Position numbers and translations under genes: made by a program. DNA of 7,898 nt from an uncultured Rhodospirillaceae bacterium (lineage in GTDB: Bacteria > Pseudomonadota > Alphaproteobacteria > Rhodospirillales > UBA2165): positions 1-7,898 of the forward strand of contig CAJWIB010000115.1 of assembly GCA_913041095.1 (NCBI GenBank), written 5' to 3'. The notes under the pieces are model-generated. The model was given only the letters and a program-made list of their open reading frames with translations. It had not been told where the DNA came from and ran no database searches. Below, one piece after another: positions 6,570-7,898 of this stretch. The stretch's first letter is position 1; every line of letters begins with the position of its first letter.

Positions 6570-6666
6570 ATAGCCTTTCTGAAAAAGAGATTATCAGACC
6601 GCTCATACCGAATTTTTCAAACTCGCTCAGACGGGAGACCCTCGGGGAACTCATTTCACCGGTTTA

Positions 6667-7128
6667 ATGCATGGAATCTTTTTGCGAGGATCATTTAATC
6701 GGACTGAAGCCGCTAAATATTATTTGGTAAGTGCGCGCCTAGGTAATATCAGGAGATCTATTCGCTACATCAGTCATCTCAAATTCTCAAATAATTTAAA
6801 TCAGATTTGTCTAATTTATACAGACCTCATTGATAAAGCCGTGCAAACCCATAATCCGCACGCAATTATCCTAAAAGCCCAACAAATGAATTCCGGCAGC
6901 TGTGTTCAAGAAGATCAAATTGCCGGCGCCCATTTCTTCAAATGGGCTGGCGAGGTTAAACCGCAAATTAGCGTATACCTTTTTAATGCTTACGATAGTT
7001 TTAGCGACTTCCAAAAAAATCAATTCAAGGCATTTAAAATCGAAAGACCGCTGCATATTAGCGACCAGGAATTTCTCAAATACTTCTTGGCTAAATTACC
7101 AGAAATCGAAACCATTAAGTTCGATTAG
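6667..7128 (+). CDS. Sel1-like repeat protein, 3' open frame of the broken gene
   Basis: The longest ATG-initiated frame of this locus, 153 residues. Before the ATG, the same frame already encodes repeat residues back to about 6583. Two Sel1-like units can be seen: one around 6634-6747 (TGDPRGTHFTGLMHGIF ... TEAAKYYLVSARLGN) and a second, weaker one around 6853-6954 (NPHAIILKAQQMNSG ... DQIAGAHFFKWAGE). The last 60 residues have no recognised motif. Sel1 repeats are TPR-like helical pairs that mediate protein contacts; no enzymatic residues are expected. The ATG has no convincing Shine-Dalgarno and lies mid-repeat, so expression as drawn is doubtful. It ends four bases before the convergent glycosylase. 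Confidence 0.5.
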   Translation: MHGIFLRGSFNRTEAAKYYLVSARLGNIRRSIRYISHLKFSNNLNQICLIYTDLIDKAVQTHNPHAIILKAQQMNSGSCVQEDQIAGAHFFKWAGEVKPQISVYLFNAYDSFSDFQKNQFKAFKIERPLHISDQEFLKYFLAKLPEIETIKFD

Positions 7129-7132
7129 TTAG

Positions 7133-7762
7133 CTATCGGGACACACCAACAGAATTGATGTGATGCCATAACAGGCGGGCGGCAACACTGCGCCACGGCC
7201 GCCACGCCTCCGCCATCGCCACCAATTCTTCACGACGTGGACGCTCTTTCATTCCCTTGAGATGCATCAAGCCTTTGATAACACCGAGATCATCAACCGG
7301 CCAAAGATCAGGACGGCGCAATGCAAATAAGAGATAAACCTCGGCTGACCAGCGGCCAATTCCTTTGAGCTTGATCATTTCTTCAATCGCATCTTCATCG
7401 CTCATCCGTGCGACACGGCGGAAACTAAATTCACCACTGACAACTGCTTCCGCGATACCTATAGCATAATTTACTTTTTGGCCGCTGAGACCAACCTTGC
7501 GCAATTTCTCCGGGCCTAAGTTAAGCACCGTTTCTGGCTTCATTGGTTTTTCAATCGCATCCAGGCGGCCTCCGATTGCTCGCGCCGCCGAAGTGGAAAC
7601 TTGTTGGCCACATATAATTTTGAGCAATGTGCTATAACCAGTCTGGCGCGAGCGTAGTCCTGGTAAGCCGATGTCTTTGACCAATCTGGCAAAATCTTTA
7701 TCGCGCCGCCCCAGTTCGTGGGCACTTTCGGCGAAGGTACTTTTGGTTATCTTTACTGACAT
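7133..7762 (-). CDS. DNA-3-methyladenine glycosylase II (AlkA-family, HhH-GPD)
   Basis: Base-excision repair enzyme that removes alkylated purines such as 3-methyladenine from DNA by cleaving the N-glycosidic bond. At 209 residues it is the short form without the N-terminal domain of E. coli AlkA. The HhH-GPD fold is visible: LKIICGQQVSTSAARAI (about 47-63) is the conserved first helix, LKGIGRWSAEVYLLFALRR (132-150) the helix-hairpin-helix with G134 and G136, and WPVDDLGV (154-161) holds the catalytic Asp, by alignment D158. There is no C-terminal four-cysteine Fe-S loop, which argues against EndoIII/MutY. A weak leader precedes the ATG at 7762, with no obvious Shine-Dalgarno. It is convergent with the Sel1 locus, with four bases between the stops, and looks like a single-gene housekeeping unit. 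Confidence 0.93.
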   Translation of the reverse strand: MSVKITKSTFAESAHELGRRDKDFARLVKDIGLPGLRSRQTGYSTLLKIICGQQVSTSAARAIGGRLDAIEKPMKPETVLNLGPEKLRKVGLSGQKVNYAIGIAEAVVSGEFSFRRVARMSDEDAIEEMIKLKGIGRWSAEVYLLFALRRPDLWPVDDLGVIKGLMHLKGMKERPRREELVAMAEAWRPWRSVAARLLWHHINSVGVSR

Positions 7763-7898
7763 AAAACTACGTTAGCGAGGCGATGATGCGAGGACAACAC
7801 AGAAACTCCGAACCGAGTAATGACGAACCTTGTTTTAGTAGCTAAACTAAACCCCTATTTCCCAAGTAGCCCCGATATTTTCTATCTTAAAACTGAGA

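Larger units (their letters stand above)
6480..7128 (+). pseudogene. Broken Sel1-repeat (TPR-like) protein gene, N-terminal anchor separated from repeats
   Basis: Whole locus as I reconstruct it. A hydrophobic N-terminus starts at ATG 6480 and ends at TAA 6567-6569. Just downstream, in another frame, coding resumes immediately after TGA 6580-6582 with DYQTAHTEFFKLAQTGD, a typical first Sel1/TPR helix pair, continuous with the frame that runs to TAG 7126-7128. That frame has no start codon until ATG 6667, in the middle of the first repeat, so independent translation would give a truncated repeat. Removing one A from the A5 run at 6582-6586 would fuse AFLK to RDYQTAHTEFF, leaving only the TAA as a second lesion. 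In the family, such proteins have a signal or anchor segment followed by Sel1 repeats acting as periplasmic or membrane scaffolds. A sequencing or assembly error is an alternative to true decay. Confidence 0.6.

Noticed and set aside
6580..6582. In-frame TGA before the Sel1 repeats as a selenocysteine codon
   Set aside because: No selenoprotein context: Sel1 proteins do not use Sec here, and upstream in the same frame there is another stop (TAG 6571) within a few codons.
7763..7898. Short frames at the right end, such as a 20-codon ORF from 7783
   Set aside because: No ribosome site or similarity; the stretch shows nothing beyond being the glycosylase upstream region.

Overview
The window looks like a chromosomal stretch of an alphaproteobacterium of moderate GC. 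The basis is the protein styles: an Nfu with the alphaproteobacterial/mitochondrial-type N-terminal domain, a short AlkA-like glycosylase, a Sel1-type protein, and a DEAD-box helicase tail ending in a GWGDHVPAFL-like motif. No genus can be named from sequence alone.

Layout. Bases 2-739 (+) hold the C-terminal part of a DEAD-box RNA helicase that enters from outside the window. Bases 886-1128 (+) encode a stand-alone 80-residue Lrp/AsnC ligand-binding (RAM) domain with a strong Shine-Dalgarno. Bases 1129-1786 contain no intact gene: a probable decayed IS110-type transposase fragment, an 11-bp tandem duplication, and an AT-rich leader ahead of the next operon. Bases 1787-5363 (+) carry a three-gene run: a three-domain Nfu iron-sulfur carrier, a radical SAM protein of the CUAEP/CCAEP-tail type (here CCAEP), and an ATP-grasp ligase resembling L-amino-acid ligases. 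A low-specificity L-threonine aldolase (5360-6397, -) converges on it so tightly that the two stop codons share the palindrome CTAG. Bases 6480-7128 (+) hold a Sel1-repeat protein gene that appears broken: a 29-codon membrane-anchor ORF is separated by a TAA and a frame change from the repeat-bearing part. It converges on an AlkA-family 3-methyladenine glycosylase (7133-7762, -). Bases 7763-7898 show nothing I can support.

The most interesting part is 1787-5363. The likely logic is that Nfu delivers [4Fe-4S] clusters to the radical SAM enzyme, which modifies an unknown small molecule, and the ATP-grasp enzyme joins a carboxylate of that product (or its precursor) to an amine. The Nfu has a duplicated Nfu domain of which the first has lost its CxxC, and the radical SAM enzyme ends in a vicinal-cysteine CCAEP tail whose relatives carry selenocysteine. 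To my knowledge the product of this system is not established. The threonine aldolase and the RAM domain could relate to amino-acid supply and sensing, but that link rests on proximity alone.
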